64,000 nucleotides of DNA from Brevibacterium album DSM 18261 (GCF_000426445.1 NZ_KE384526.1:481213-545212), one strand, 5' to 3'; counted from the first letter of the stretch, positions 26,945 through 36,824 are shown. Numbers and translations are program-made. Notes: generated from the sequence alone by a model not told the origin.

Positions 26945-27691
26945 TCAGATGCTGTCGCCGTCGGCGTCCACCCCGTGCGCTTCGTCCTCGCGCAGGCTCA
27001 CGCTCTCCACGCCGGGCAGGTCCGTGAGCTCGGGCACCAGCTGGTGCACCGGCCTCCGGCCCAGGAAGCGGATGTCCATGCGCACCAGCGCGGCGCCGTC
27101 GTCTGCGGTGAGCCTGCGGCTGCCCACCACCTGACCGGCGAAGCCCATCGTCGTCGCCACCGCCAGCAGGTCGCGCAGCACACCGGCGCCGTCGCGATAC
27201 GTCACCCGCACGAGGCGCCTGCGGTCGGCATCGGGGATCCGCCGGATGAGCGGCGCCACCACGAACAGGGTCACGAGGGTGAGGACGGTGAGCATCACGG
27301 CGAGCGAGAGCATGCCCGCTCCGCACGCCATGCCCACGGCCGCGGAGACCCAGACCGTGGCTGCGGTGGTGAGCCCTCGCACCATGGTGCGCCCCTTGAA
27401 GATCACCCCGGCGCCCAGGAACCCGATCCCGGTCACCACCTGCGCGGCGATGCGGGAGGGATCCAGCATGACGTCGTCGGCCAGGACGGTGGCGAACCCG
27501 TAGGCCGAGACCAGGGTGAAGGCGCACGAGCCCATGCCCACCAGCACGTGCGTGCGGTACCCCGCGCTCTTCTGCCGCAGCTGCCGCTCCAGCCCCAGCA
27601 GGGAGCACAGCACGAAGGACGCGAGCAGCAGCTCGGCCTCGACGAGGCTCGTCTCGTGCAGAAATCCCAGCAGGGGGTCCACGTCCGTCAC
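26945..27691 (-). CDS. MgtC/SapB family membrane protein
   Basis: The 248-residue protein has four to five N-terminal membrane helices with the signature SLLGLERQLRQKSAGYRTHVLVGMGSCAFTLVS and GIGFLGAGVIFKGRT, followed by a C-terminal cytoplasmic ACT-like domain. Family members are linked to survival at low magnesium and inside host cells, but transport activity is not established. The start overlaps the preceding membrane protein by four bases, in one operon with adenosine deaminase. Confidence 0.88.
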   Translation of the reverse strand: MTDVDPLLGFLHETSLVEAELLLASFVLCSLLGLERQLRQKSAGYRTHVLVGMGSCAFTLVSAYGFATVLADDVMLDPSRIAAQVVTGIGFLGAGVIFKGRTMVRGLTTAATVWVSAAVGMACGAGMLSLAVMLTVLTLVTLFVVAPLIRRIPDADRRRLVRVTYRDGAGVLRDLLAVATTMGFAGQVVGSRRLTADDGAALVRMDIRFLGRRPVHQLVPELTDLPGVESVSLREDEAHGVDADGDSI

Positions 27692-28155
27692 CAGCGCTTG
27701 GGCGGAGGCGCCGGCTCAGAGGGGTGAGCGGCGTAGTACTCGGCGGCCAGCTCATAGGCCCGCAGCGAGGCCGGCAGGAAGATCGCCGCCAGGAAGATCG
27801 CGGCCGGCACGATCGCACCGGCCGCACCCCAGAAGTCGACAGGGGGTGCCGTGAGCATCGAGACGCCGAACAGCGCCTGCAGGATCTGCCACGCGATCGC
27901 GGCGGGACGGCCCCACCGGTGCATCCGCCAGATCGCCAGCGCCACCGCGAACAGGCCCAGCGCCAGCACCACGAACATCGCGGCCAGCGCGATGAGGGAG
28001 ACCGTGCTGCTGCCCGCGCCCACCGCGATGAAGGCGACCGCCGCGACGAGCAGCGCCGCCGATTCGAGCCACACGATGCCCGCGGCCACCACGATGCCCC
28101 GCGGCCTCGGCGGCAGCGCCTCGGGAGCGGCTTCCCTGCGGCCCTGGGCTCCCAT
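27688..28155 (-). CDS. Small four-helix membrane protein
   Basis: I choose the ATG at 28155, five bases after the adenosine deaminase stop. The 155-residue product has four predicted membrane helices (near IVVAAGIVWLESAALLVAAV, VSLIALAAMFVVLALGLFAV, AAIAWQILQALFGVSML and GAIVPAAIFLAAIFL) and a Pro-rich cytoplasmic tail. I do not recognise a characterised family. The coupling to add and mgtC suggests co-expression only. Confidence 0.7.
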   Translation of the reverse strand: MGAQGRREAAPEALPPRPRGIVVAAGIVWLESAALLVAAVAFIAVGAGSSTVSLIALAAMFVVLALGLFAVALAIWRMHRWGRPAAIAWQILQALFGVSMLTAPPVDFWGAAGAIVPAAIFLAAIFLPASLRAYELAAEYYAAHPSEPAPPPKRW

Positions 28156-28160
28156 GCCGC

Positions 28161-29321
28161 TCAGAGCGTCGCCCGGGCGAAGCCGGGGACCAGCTGCTCG
28201 TCGATGATGGACTCCCGCACGCTGTAGGGCAGGAAGGCGCAGCCGAGCGCCGTCACCGTCACCCATTCGAGGTCGTCGAGCGTCCAGCCCGCCTCGTCCA
28301 CGAGCCGGCGCATCTCCTTCGTCACGCTCGTGTCCGACATGAGCCTGTTGTCCGGGTTCACCGTGACGGCGAAGCCCAGCTCCTTGAGCCGCGTGACGGG
28401 ATGGCCCGCGATGGACTCCGCCGCACCGGTCTGGAGGTTCGAGGAGGGACAGACCTCGAGCGGCACCTGCTGGTCGAGCACCCAGGCGGCGAGGCGACCG
28501 TACTCCGGGGCGGTCTCCACGCCGTCGCCGTCGGCATCGCCCATGACGCCGCGGACCTCCGCGGCCTCCGCCCAGCCTGCGATGTCCTCCGTGATGCGCA
28601 CGCCGTGGCCGATCCGCTGCGCATGGCACACGTGCACGGCCGAGCGGATGGACTCCGCCCCGGCCGCCTCGCCGGCGTGGATCGTGACGGGGAAGCTCGC
28701 ACGGTGGAGCAGGTCGAAGGCCTCGAGGTGGTTCTCCGGCGGGAAGCCGTCCTCAGCGCCGGCGATGTCGAAGCCCACGACCCCGGCGTCCCGGTGCCGC
28801 AGCGCGAGCTGCGCAATCTCTGTCGCACGGTCGGCATGGCGCATCGCGGTGATGATCTGGCCGGCGCGGATCGAACGGCCCTCCCGGGCCGCCAGCGCGA
28901 TGCCCTCCTCGATGCCGGCCTGCACGGCCTCGACGGCCTCGTCCAGCGTCAGACCGCCGGCGAGGTGCTGTTCGGGCGCCCAGCGCGCCTCGGCCACGAC
29001 GACGCCGTCGGCCACCTGGTCGAGCACCCATTCGCGGGCCACTCGGGTGAGCGCGGGCGCCGTCTGCATGACGGCGAGCGTCTGGTCGAAGGTCTGCAGA
29101 TAGCGGACCAGGTCACCGGAATCGGCCGATTCCGAGAACCAGGCGCGGAGCCCCTCTGGATCGGCGACGGGGAGCGCGTGGCCGGCCTCCGCCGCGAGCT
29201 CCACGATGGTCTGCGGCCTCAGCCCCCCGTCCAGGTGGTCGTGCAGCGACACCTTGGGCAGGGCGAGGATCGGGTCGTCTGAGCGGACTCCAGCGGGAGT
29301 CGGGAAGAGTTGTGCATCCAC
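28161..29321 (-). CDS. add: Adenosine deaminase
   Basis: The enzyme deaminates adenosine and deoxyadenosine to inosine in purine salvage. The 386-residue sequence has the metal-binding HDHLDGGLRP motif near residue 27, VTIHAGEAAGAES with the catalytic region, HAQRIGHGVRI, and LEVCPSSNLQTGA followed by TVNPDNRLMSDTS, the substrate and zinc site of the family. It heads a three-gene operon. No usual partner such as a nucleoside phosphorylase is adjacent. Confidence 0.95.
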   Translation of the reverse strand: MDAQLFPTPAGVRSDDPILALPKVSLHDHLDGGLRPQTIVELAAEAGHALPVADPEGLRAWFSESADSGDLVRYLQTFDQTLAVMQTAPALTRVAREWVLDQVADGVVVAEARWAPEQHLAGGLTLDEAVEAVQAGIEEGIALAAREGRSIRAGQIITAMRHADRATEIAQLALRHRDAGVVGFDIAGAEDGFPPENHLEAFDLLHRASFPVTIHAGEAAGAESIRSAVHVCHAQRIGHGVRITEDIAGWAEAAEVRGVMGDADGDGVETAPEYGRLAAWVLDQQVPLEVCPSSNLQTGAAESIAGHPVTRLKELGFAVTVNPDNRLMSDTSVTKEMRRLVDEAGWTLDDLEWVTVTALGCAFLPYSVRESIIDEQLVPGFARATL

Positions 29322-29330
29322 ACGCCCAGC

Positions 29331-30626
29331 CTAGCCCTCCCCGCCCTCGTCCTCCATGCGCCTGCGCTCATCCGCGAGCTCGCGCCCCAGGCCTGTGACG
29401 GAGGAGAGGAGCCCGTCGCTCGGCACCACCGTGACGCCCTCGTTCCCGAGCGTGCCGACGGCGCGCCGCGAGCGCACCTCCAGCCCGGCCACGAGCTGCG
29501 GCTCCGCGGGCTGAGCGCCGGCCTCCGCGTCCGGCTCGGGCACGAGCGCCGTGGGCTCCCCGCCCTCGCCCGGCCAGCTCGCGAGCAGCGCCCTCATCCC
29601 CAGACCGGGCTCCGGGACGACGGACAGCACGACCTGCTCCCGGACGGAGCGGGGCAGGACCTTCGCGCCGTCCGCGCCGTACCAGATGAGCGAGGGCAGG
29701 CTCGCCTCGGCGTCGGCCTCTTCCTCAGGCCCCTCGCCGGTGCCGGCCTCCTCTCCCGCGGAGCCGGCTTCCTCGCCCTCCGCGGGGGCCTCCCCGCCGG
29801 TTCCGGCCTCGGCAGCCTCGGCGGCCAGCCCCTCGAGGTGCTCCAGCACCCCCTGCGGCGCGGCGGAGCCGAAGGGGGCGAGCACGTCCGCACCCGCCTC
29901 GGAGGCCCCGCGGGCCCAGTCCGCGCCCGCCTCCGCGGTGTCGCTCAGCGTCCGCTCCGCAGCACTTCCCTCGCCGAGCACCACGATCTCCTCCCCGTGC
30001 TGGGAGGCGTACTCGCGCGCGCCCGCGTCGAAGGCCTCGAGCACTTCACCGCCGTCCGGGAAGCCCTGTGAGACGGACACCGCGACCGTCCCGCTCTCCG
30101 TCGCCGAGGCCGCCGCGAATCCAGCGAGATAGGCCGGTTCCGCGAGGTCGAAGTCGATGGTGAGCACATTCTCCGGCAGCTGCGCCTCTCCCGCGGCGCC
30201 CACCGCGAGGAAGGCCTGCGAGGACGCTGCGCCTGCGACCTCGGCCAGCGCCTCGCCGCCGCCCGGCCCCACCGCCACCGTGAGCGTGCACGCATCCGCC
30301 GTGTAGCGCTCGAGCGCCGCCCGGGTCTGCGCCGCCGTGCTCACCCGCTGCGAACTCGTCGAGTCCACCACGCCCTCGCCCACCGCCGTCCGGATCTGCG
30401 AGAACACCTCCTGGCCCACGCTGAAGTCGCTGAATCCGGCGGGCGCGGAGACCGCGCACACGGACGTCCGCACGAGGTCCTCGCGCTCCCCCGGCCCCGT
30501 GCTCCCGCAGGCGGCGAGCACACCCGCCAGCACGCCCGTGAGCACGAGCGCCGAGGCCCGGGTGCCGATGCGGGCGCCGAGGCGCGCTCCGGCCCGGGCG
30601 CCTGTGCGATCGGGGAGGCGGCGCAT
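29331..30626 (-). CDS. BMP-like substrate-binding lipoprotein
   Basis: The N-terminal region ends in ALVLTGVLAGVLAACGS, a lipobox with Cys near residue 41. The mature part resembles BMP/PnrA nucleoside-binding proteins: TIDFDLAEPAYLAGFAAAS and SGTVAVSVSQGFPDGGEVLEAFDAGAREY fit the family hinge region. An acidic Glu/Gly/Ala insertion follows about residue 270. No permease or ATPase genes accompany it, so an orphan binding or sensory role is possible. I start at the ATG at 30626, six bases after the amidohydrolase stop. Confidence 0.65.
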   Translation of the reverse strand: MRRLPDRTGARAGARLGARIGTRASALVLTGVLAGVLAACGSTGPGEREDLVRTSVCAVSAPAGFSDFSVGQEVFSQIRTAVGEGVVDSTSSQRVSTAAQTRAALERYTADACTLTVAVGPGGGEALAEVAGAASSQAFLAVGAAGEAQLPENVLTIDFDLAEPAYLAGFAAASATESGTVAVSVSQGFPDGGEVLEAFDAGAREYASQHGEEIVVLGEGSAAERTLSDTAEAGADWARGASEAGADVLAPFGSAAPQGVLEHLEGLAAEAAEAGTGGEAPAEGEEAGSAGEEAGTGEGPEEEADAEASLPSLIWYGADGAKVLPRSVREQVVLSVVPEPGLGMRALLASWPGEGGEPTALVPEPDAEAGAQPAEPQLVAGLEVRSRRAVGTLGNEGVTVVPSDGLLSSVTGLGRELADERRRMEDEGGEG

Positions 30627-30631
30627 CGGGC

Positions 30632-31852
30632 TCAGCCTCCCGCCGCGTCGAGGGCAAGGCTGCGCAGCGCGATCGCGCAGAACACCCGCACACCCGCCGC
30701 GAGCGCCCGCTCGTCGACCGTGAAATCGCCCTGGTGCAGGTCGTAGGTGCGACCTCCCGGTGTGCGCGTGCCCAGCCGGACGAGCGCGCCCGGCCGGGAG
30801 GTGAGGTACCAGGCGAAGTCCTCGCCGCCCATCGACTGCGGGGTCAGCTGCACGGTGTCCGCACCCAGCTCCTCGCGGATCGCGGCCTCGGCGAGCGTGA
30901 CCTCCTCCTCGGTGTTCACGACGGGCGGGACGCCCCTGCGGTGGTCGAGGTCGACCTCCACCCCGTACGGTCCGGCGATGCGGTCGACGAGATCGGGCAG
31001 CACGTCCGCCACCTGGTTCCAGCCGTCCACGTCGAGGCAGCGCAGGGTGCCGGTGAGCAGCCCCTCGCCCGGGATGGCGTTGGGCGCGTGCCCGGCCTCG
31101 ATGTGGCCCCATACGAGCGAGATCGCATGACGCGGGTCGATGAGCCGGCTCAGCGTGGCCGGCAGATCCGTCGCCAGCCGGCCGAGGGCGTAGACGAGAT
31201 CCTCCGTGAGGTGCGGTCGCGAGGTGTGCCCGCCGTGCCCGGACAGCCGGATGACGACGGTGTCCCCGGCCGCTGTGATGGGGCCGATGCGCGAGCCCAC
31301 GCGCCCCACGTCCACATTGGGATCGCAGTGCAGTGCGAACGCCCGCTCCACCCCGTCGAGGGCCCCCTGGGCGATCGTCGTGAGCGCACCGCCGGGCGTG
31401 ACCTCCTCAGCGGGCTGGAAGATCAGCCGGATCGTCCCGCCCAGGCCGCCGGGGGTCGAACGATGCAGGCTCTCGAGCACGAGGCCGGCGCCGAGCAGGC
31501 TCGTGAGGTGGACGTCGTGGCCGCACGCGTGGGCGACGTCGGGAACCGTCGAGGCCCAGGGCAGCCCGGTCGTGTCGGCCAGCGGCAGCGCGTCGATGTC
31601 TGCGCGGAGCGCGGTGAGCGCAGGCCCCTCACCCACATCGCACACGAGCCCGGTGCCCTCGAGCAGACGCGGCGCCAGCCCCGCAGCCCGCAGCCGGTCC
31701 GCGATCGCCGCCGTCGTCCGGTGCTCGGCGAAGGACAGCTCCGGGTGCGCGTGGATGTCGCGGCGGAACTCCAGGAGCTCGTCGTGGAACCGCTCCAGCA
31801 CCCCGCCGATGCGGGTGGGGCCCTGTTCTGCCCCGGTCTCCTCAGCTGCCAC
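30632..31852 (-). CDS. M20-family amidohydrolase (hippurate/N-acyl amino acid hydrolase type)
   Basis: The cytoplasmic metallohydrolase removes acyl groups from amino acids. The 406-residue protein has the family blocks ALRADIDALPLADTTGLPWAS, AHACGHDVHLTSLLGAG (metal site) and FQPAEEVTPGG, with a late EDFAWYLTSRPGALVRLG segment. The dimerisation domain lies between. The substrate cannot be told from sequence. The lipoprotein gene follows at once, suggesting that both serve peptide or nucleoside-derived scavenging. Confidence 0.88.
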   Translation of the reverse strand: MAAEETGAEQGPTRIGGVLERFHDELLEFRRDIHAHPELSFAEHRTTAAIADRLRAAGLAPRLLEGTGLVCDVGEGPALTALRADIDALPLADTTGLPWASTVPDVAHACGHDVHLTSLLGAGLVLESLHRSTPGGLGGTIRLIFQPAEEVTPGGALTTIAQGALDGVERAFALHCDPNVDVGRVGSRIGPITAAGDTVVIRLSGHGGHTSRPHLTEDLVYALGRLATDLPATLSRLIDPRHAISLVWGHIEAGHAPNAIPGEGLLTGTLRCLDVDGWNQVADVLPDLVDRIAGPYGVEVDLDHRRGVPPVVNTEEEVTLAEAAIREELGADTVQLTPQSMGGEDFAWYLTSRPGALVRLGTRTPGGRTYDLHQGDFTVDERALAAGVRVFCAIALRSLALDAAGG

Positions 31853-32007
31853 GTGCGCCTCTTCCCTGTCGTCCGTGCCGGCTCCGTCTCACCGCGCCGG
31901 CTGCGGCATCCGATTCTAGTGCCCGGCCGCCCGGCACCGCCCCGATGCCCGGCGCCGGGCGCCCGGCCGCTCTCCCCGGAGGAGGCCGTCCTCGGAGAAG
32001 ACAGTCC

Positions 32008-33126
32008 TCAGAGGAGGTCGGTGCGGCCGCGGGCCTCGGCCTCGGCGACGGCCTTCTTCACGAGCTGGGCCTGCGCGCGCGAGGTCACGAGCACGACGTC
32101 CTCGGTGTCCACGACCACCATGTCCTGCACACCCACGAGCGCGACCGTGCGGCCGGTCTCGGAGACGACGACCCCGCGCGAGGCGATGTCGATCACCTCG
32201 GCCTCACCCACCACCGAGACCGCGGTGCTCTCGCCCGGCACCGGCTGCCGCAGCTTGGCGACCGAGTCGAAGTCGCCCACGTCGTCCCAGCCGAAGTCGC
32301 CCGGGACCACGATGACCCTGCCCGCCGCGGCGGCCGGCTCGGCGACCACATAGTCGATGGCCTTCTTCTCCAGCTGCGGCCACTCGCGCCGCATGGCCTC
32401 GTCCCACCCGGGCGTCCCCGCGGTGTCGGCGATGCGGCGGAGGCCTGCGTGGAGGTCAGGGGCCTCCTGCTCGATGAGCTCGAGCAGGGACGCCGCGCGC
32501 ATGATGAACATCCCTGCGTTCCAGCGATAGCCGCCGGAGTACGCGTACTGCCGGGCGGTGACGGCATCCGGCTTCTCGACGAAAGCGGCCGCGCGGCGGG
32601 CGGTGGGCGCCCCCGGTATCCCCAGGAGGCCGCCCGTCTCGATGTAGCCGTAGGCCGTCGCGGGGTACGTGGGCGTGATGCCGATCGTGACGATGTCGCC
32701 GGTGCTCGCCGCCGCCGCTGCCGCCTGCTCCACGACGGCGAGGAACTCGCCCACGTTCGTGATCGAGTGGTCGGCGGAGAACGAGCCGATCACAGCATCC
32801 GGATCGCGGTCGCTGATGAGCATCGCCGCGAGCCCGATCGCAGCGGCGGAGTCCTTGGGCGAGGGCTCGGCCACGATCCGGTCCGCACGCAGCCGGGGCA
32901 GCTGTGCGGCGACGGCCTCGGCGTGCGCCTGACCCGTCACCACCCAGGTGTGCGCGGGATCGGCGAGCTGCGCGGCGCGCTCCCATGTGGCCTGCAGCAG
33001 GGTCGATCCCGTGCCGAGCACATCGTGGAGGAATTTGGGGCTCGAGGCGCGTGAGACGGGCCACAGCCGGGTGCCGGAGCCGCCCGCGGGGATGACGGCA
33101 TGGAAGTTCTCGATCATCCGCCCCAT
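32008..33126 (-). CDS. manC: Mannose-1-phosphate guanylyltransferase
   Basis: The enzyme makes GDP-mannose from GTP and mannose 1-phosphate for mannosylated cell-envelope glycans. The 372-residue protein shows the nucleotidyltransferase signature FHAVIPAGGSGTRLWPVSR, SPKFLH, the metal region FSADHSI, FVEKPDAVTARQYA and the GDVGDFDS-like block near the end. It lacks the C-terminal isomerase domain of bifunctional ManC. The start could be residue 1 or the ATG nine bases later. It lies alone between sdhC and the amidohydrolase. Confidence 0.92.
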   Translation of the reverse strand: MGRMIENFHAVIPAGGSGTRLWPVSRASSPKFLHDVLGTGSTLLQATWERAAQLADPAHTWVVTGQAHAEAVAAQLPRLRADRIVAEPSPKDSAAAIGLAAMLISDRDPDAVIGSFSADHSITNVGEFLAVVEQAAAAAASTGDIVTIGITPTYPATAYGYIETGGLLGIPGAPTARRAAAFVEKPDAVTARQYAYSGGYRWNAGMFIMRAASLLELIEQEAPDLHAGLRRIADTAGTPGWDEAMRREWPQLEKKAIDYVVAEPAAAAGRVIVVPGDFGWDDVGDFDSVAKLRQPVPGESTAVSVVGEAEVIDIASRGVVVSETGRTVALVGVQDMVVVDTEDVVLVTSRAQAQLVKKAVAEAEARGRTDLL

Positions 33127-33408
33127 TATTCCGGATCGGGCACCGTCCGCATCCGGCGACCCGCGGGAGCCTCACCGCCGCGCAGGCCTCGCTGCGACCG
33201 CCCGGCATCCCGCATTTTCGTCACCCGCCTCTTCCCTAATTTCCGGCTGATACGGATCCTCTCGCCGTATGGGACGAGGATTGTGCCTTTTCACAGGGAA
33301 CAGGGAGGATGGGGGCACCCGCGGTGGGCCGCAGATTGGCGTCGTGTCCGCTCCGGGCGTACTTTTCACAGGTACACATCTGCTCGTTCCCCCTATGGAG
33401 GATGCCCC

Positions 33409-33792
33409 GTGGCCAAGGCCTCAACCGGCACTCTGTACCGCGGAAGGGAAGGCATGTGGTCGTGGGTCGCCCATCGTGTGACCGGCGTCGGCATCTTCTT
33501 CTTCCTGCTCGTGCACGTGCTCGACACCGCACTCGTCCGCGTCTCGCCAGAGGCGTACAACGCAGTCATCGACACCTACAAGACGCCCTTCATGGCGTTC
33601 GGTGAGGTGATTCTCGTTGCCGCGATCGCCTTCCACGCATTCAACGGCCTCCGCGTCATCGCCGTCGACTTCTTCAAGGGCGGCCCCGCGAACCAGAAGA
33701 AGCTCTTCTGGGGGGCCATGGTCCTGTGGCTCGTCATCATGGTCGCCTTCCTGTGGAGGCACATCCCCAACTCGCTGGGAGGAGCATTCTGA
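33409..33792 (+). CDS. sdhC: Succinate dehydrogenase cytochrome b556 subunit
   Basis: SdhC anchors the dehydrogenase in the membrane and binds haem and quinone. The GTG at 33409 is preceded by GGAGG at 33397-33401 and gives 127 residues beginning VAKASTGTLYRGREGMWSWVAHR, typical of actinobacterial SdhC. Three membrane helices follow. AFHAFNGLRVIAVD contains the His that should ligate haem. The stop overlaps the sdhD start by one base. The 282 bp upstream holds the operon promoter but no box I would defend. Confidence 0.93.
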   Translation: MAKASTGTLYRGREGMWSWVAHRVTGVGIFFFLLVHVLDTALVRVSPEAYNAVIDTYKTPFMAFGEVILVAAIAFHAFNGLRVIAVDFFKGGPANQKKLFWGAMVLWLVIMVAFLWRHIPNSLGGAF

Positions 33793-34229
33793 TGAGCGCC
33801 CCCACCATCCCCGCGCCGCGCACCGGCTACCAGCGCTCCACGGCGAAGGGCTCGAACTTCGAGCTCGCGGCCTGGCTGTTCATGCGCCTGTCCGGTGTCC
33901 TGCTCGTCATCCTCATCTTCGGCCACCTCATCGTGAACATGTGGCTGGGCGACGGTGTGCACCAGATCGACTTCGCCTTCGTGGCCGGCAAGTGGGCGAG
34001 CCCCTTCTGGCAGATCTGGGACCTGCTCATGCTGTGGCTGGCGATGCTGCACGGCACCAACGGTGTCCGCACCGTCATCCTCGACTACGCCGAGCGCCCT
34101 GCGACCCGCATGACGCTGCAGGTGGTCCTCTACATCGCATCCCTCGTCGTCGTGGTCCTGGGCACGCTCGTGATCTTCACGTTCGATCCGTGCATCGCCG
34201 GCGCCGACTTCCAGTTCTGCCCGGCCTGA
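33792..34229 (+). CDS. sdhD: Succinate dehydrogenase membrane anchor subunit
   Basis: The 145-residue protein has three membrane helices (WLFMRLSGVLLVILIFGHL, LLMLWLAMLHGTNGVRTVI, VVLYIASLVVVVLGTLVIF). HGTNGVRTVILDY is the typical haem/quinone-site block. It overlaps sdhC by one base (TGATG). Together the two anchors deliver electrons to menaquinone or ubiquinone. Confidence 0.92.
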   Translation: MSAPTIPAPRTGYQRSTAKGSNFELAAWLFMRLSGVLLVILIFGHLIVNMWLGDGVHQIDFAFVAGKWASPFWQIWDLLMLWLAMLHGTNGVRTVILDYAERPATRMTLQVVLYIASLVVVVLGTLVIFTFDPCIAGADFQFCPA

Positions 34230-34257
34230 GCCCGGCTCCTAAGGAGAACAGACACCT

Positions 34258-36018
34258 ATGCAGGTACATGAGTACGACGTCGTGATCGTCGGCGCGGGCG
34301 GCGCCGGCATGCGCGCGGCGATCGAGTCCGGCCAGCGTGCGCGCACCGCCGTGCTGACCAAGATCTACCCCACCCGCTCCCACACCGGCGCGGCGCAGGG
34401 CGGCATGTGCGCGGCCCTCGCCAACGTCGAGGAGGACAACTGGGAGTGGCACACCTTCGACACGATCAAGGGCGGCGACTACCTGGTCGACCAGGACGCC
34501 GCCGAGGTCATGGCGAAGGAGGCCATCGACGCGGTCCTCGACCTCGAGAAGATGGGCCTGCCGTTCAACCGCACGCCCGAGGGCCGGATCGACCAGCGCC
34601 GCTTCGGCGGCCACACCCGCGATCACGGCAAGGCGCCGGTCCGCCGCGCCTGCTACGCCGCCGACCGCACCGGGCACATGATCCTCCAGACGCTCTACCA
34701 GAACTGCGTCAAGCACGGCGTCGAGTTCTTCAACGAGTTCTACGTCCTCGACCTCGTCATGACCGAGGTCGACGGCAAGGAGCAGCCCGCGGGCGTCGTC
34801 GCGTACGAGCTCGCCACCGGCGAGATCCACGTGTTCCGGTCCAAGGCCGTCGTCTTCGCCACCGGCGGGTTCGGCAAGGTCTTCAAGACCACCTCGAACG
34901 CCCACACCCTCACCGGCGACGGCGTCGCGGTCACCTACCGCCGCGGCCTCCCCCTCGAGGACATGGAGTTCTTCCAGTTCCACCCCACGGGCCTCGCAGG
35001 CCTCGGCATCCTCCTCTCCGAGGCCGCCCGCGGCGAGGGCGGCATCCTCCGCAATGCGGACGGCGAGCGGTTCATGGAGCGCTACGCGCCCACCATCAAG
35101 GACCTCGCGCCCCGCGACATCGTGGCCCGCTCGATGGCCAATGAGGTGCGCGAGGGCCGCGGCTGCGGTCCCAACAAGGACTACGTCCTCCTGGACCTCA
35201 CCCACCTCGAGCCGGCGCACATCGACGAGAAGCTGCCGGACATCACGGAGTTCGCCCGCACGTACCTGGGCGTGGAGCCCTACACGGAGCCCGTGCCGGT
35301 GTTCCCCACCGCCCACTACGGCATGGGCGGCATCCCCACGAACGTCGACTCCGAGGTGCTGCGGAACAACACCGATGTGGTCCCCGGGCTCTACGCCGCC
35401 GGTGAGTGCGCCTGCGTGTCCGTCCACGGCTCCAACCGCCTGGGCACCAACTCGCTGCTGGACATCAACGTGTTCGGCAAGCGCGCGGGCATCGCCGCGG
35501 CGGAGTACGCGCAGACAGCGGCCATGCCCGAGCTGCCGGAGAACCCCGAGACCTTCGTCGCCGGCGAGATCGAGCGGCTGCGCACCTCCGACGGACCCGA
35601 GCGCATCGCCGCGATCCGCCGCGATCTGCAGGAGACGATGGACGCCAACGTCCAGGTGTTCCGCACCGACGAGACGATGCGCCAGGCACTCAACGACATC
35701 GAGGCCCTGCGGGAGCGCTACAAGAACATCGGCATCCAGGACCGCGGCAAGCGCTTCAACCTCGACCTCCTCGAGGCCGTGGAGCTGGGCTTCCTTCTCG
35801 AGATCGCCGAGGTCGTCACCGTCGCGGCCATCCATCGCAAGGAGTCGCGCGGCGGTCACTTCCGCGAGGACTTCCCGGACCGCGATGACGAGAACTTCAT
35901 GCAGCACACGATGACCTACCGCGACCCGGAGTCGGAGACCGAGGGCATCCCCGGCATGCGGCTCGAATGGAAGCCGGTGGTCATCACCCGTTACCAGCCG
36001 ATGGAGCGCAAGTACTGA
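34258..36018 (+). CDS. sdhA: Succinate dehydrogenase flavoprotein subunit
   Basis: SdhA oxidises succinate to fumarate with covalent FAD. The 586-residue protein starts with the dinucleotide fold DVVIVGAGGAGMRAAIES. His42 in RSHTGAAQGGM is the FAD attachment site. FQFHPTGLAG and the GSNRLGTNSLLDI block complete the active site and FAD domain. It ends in a helical domain with EDFPDRDDENFM and is followed by sdhB with a one-base overlap. Confidence 0.98.
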   Translation: MQVHEYDVVIVGAGGAGMRAAIESGQRARTAVLTKIYPTRSHTGAAQGGMCAALANVEEDNWEWHTFDTIKGGDYLVDQDAAEVMAKEAIDAVLDLEKMGLPFNRTPEGRIDQRRFGGHTRDHGKAPVRRACYAADRTGHMILQTLYQNCVKHGVEFFNEFYVLDLVMTEVDGKEQPAGVVAYELATGEIHVFRSKAVVFATGGFGKVFKTTSNAHTLTGDGVAVTYRRGLPLEDMEFFQFHPTGLAGLGILLSEAARGEGGILRNADGERFMERYAPTIKDLAPRDIVARSMANEVREGRGCGPNKDYVLLDLTHLEPAHIDEKLPDITEFARTYLGVEPYTEPVPVFPTAHYGMGGIPTNVDSEVLRNNTDVVPGLYAAGECACVSVHGSNRLGTNSLLDINVFGKRAGIAAAEYAQTAAMPELPENPETFVAGEIERLRTSDGPERIAAIRRDLQETMDANVQVFRTDETMRQALNDIEALRERYKNIGIQDRGKRFNLDLLEAVELGFLLEIAEVVTVAAIHRKESRGGHFREDFPDRDDENFMQHTMTYRDPESETEGIPGMRLEWKPVVITRYQPMERKY

Positions 36019-36824
36019 TGGCAGAGAACACTCAGGCCGCAGAGCCGGCTTCCAAGATCGACCTGCCGGCGAGCGTCGGCGGCGAAGCGGGGGGAATCCC
36101 CTCCTTCCAGGTGACCGCGAAGATCGCCCGCTTCGACCCGGAGCGCGATTCCGAGCCGCACTGGGAGGAGTACCGCGTCGAGATGCACGGCACCGACCGC
36201 GTGCTCGACGTCCTCCACAAGATCAAGTGGGAGATCGACGGCTCGCTGTCCTTCCGCCGCTCGTGCGCGCACGGCGTGTGCGGCTCCGATGCCATGCGCA
36301 TCAACGGCCGCAACCGCCTCGCGTGCAAGTCCCTGCTCAAGGACTTCCAGAAGAACCCCACCGATCCGGTGGAGATCACCGTCGAGGCGATCAAGGGCCT
36401 TCCGCTGGAGAAGGACCTCATCGTCGACATGGAGCCGTTCTTCCAGTCGTACCGCGAGATCATGCCGTTCCTCATCACCTCCGGCCAGGAGCCCACGAAG
36501 GAGCGCGTCCAGTCGCAGGCCGACCGCGCGATCTTCGATGACACCACCAAGTGCATCCTGTGCGCCTCCTGCACGACCTCGTGCCCGGTGTTCTGGACGG
36601 ACGGCCAGTACTTCGGCCCGGCCGCGATCGTGAACGCCCACCGCTTCATCTTCGACAGCCGCGACGAGGGCGGGGACATGCGCCTCGAGGTCCTCAACGA
36701 CCGCGAGGGCGTGTGGCGCTGCCGCACCACCTTCAACTGCACCGATGCCTGCCCCCGCGGCATCCAGGTGACGAAGGCGATCGCGGAGGTCAAGCAGGCG
36801 CTGCTCACACGCACCCTGGCCTGA
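36018..36824 (+). CDS. sdhB: Succinate dehydrogenase iron-sulfur subunit
   Basis: SdhB passes electrons from FAD to the membrane anchors. The 268-residue protein has Cys ligands for the [2Fe-2S] cluster (CAHGVCGSDAM, RNRLACKSL), the [4Fe-4S] cluster (CILCASCTTSCP) and the [3Fe-4S] cluster (CRTTFNCTDACPRGI). The start ATG overlaps the sdhA stop. It is last in the operon and is followed by a strong terminator. Confidence 0.98.
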   Translation: MAENTQAAEPASKIDLPASVGGEAGGIPSFQVTAKIARFDPERDSEPHWEEYRVEMHGTDRVLDVLHKIKWEIDGSLSFRRSCAHGVCGSDAMRINGRNRLACKSLLKDFQKNPTDPVEITVEAIKGLPLEKDLIVDMEPFFQSYREIMPFLITSGQEPTKERVQSQADRAIFDDTTKCILCASCTTSCPVFWTDGQYFGPAAIVNAHRFIFDSRDEGGDMRLEVLNDREGVWRCRTTFNCTDACPRGIQVTKAIAEVKQALLTRTLA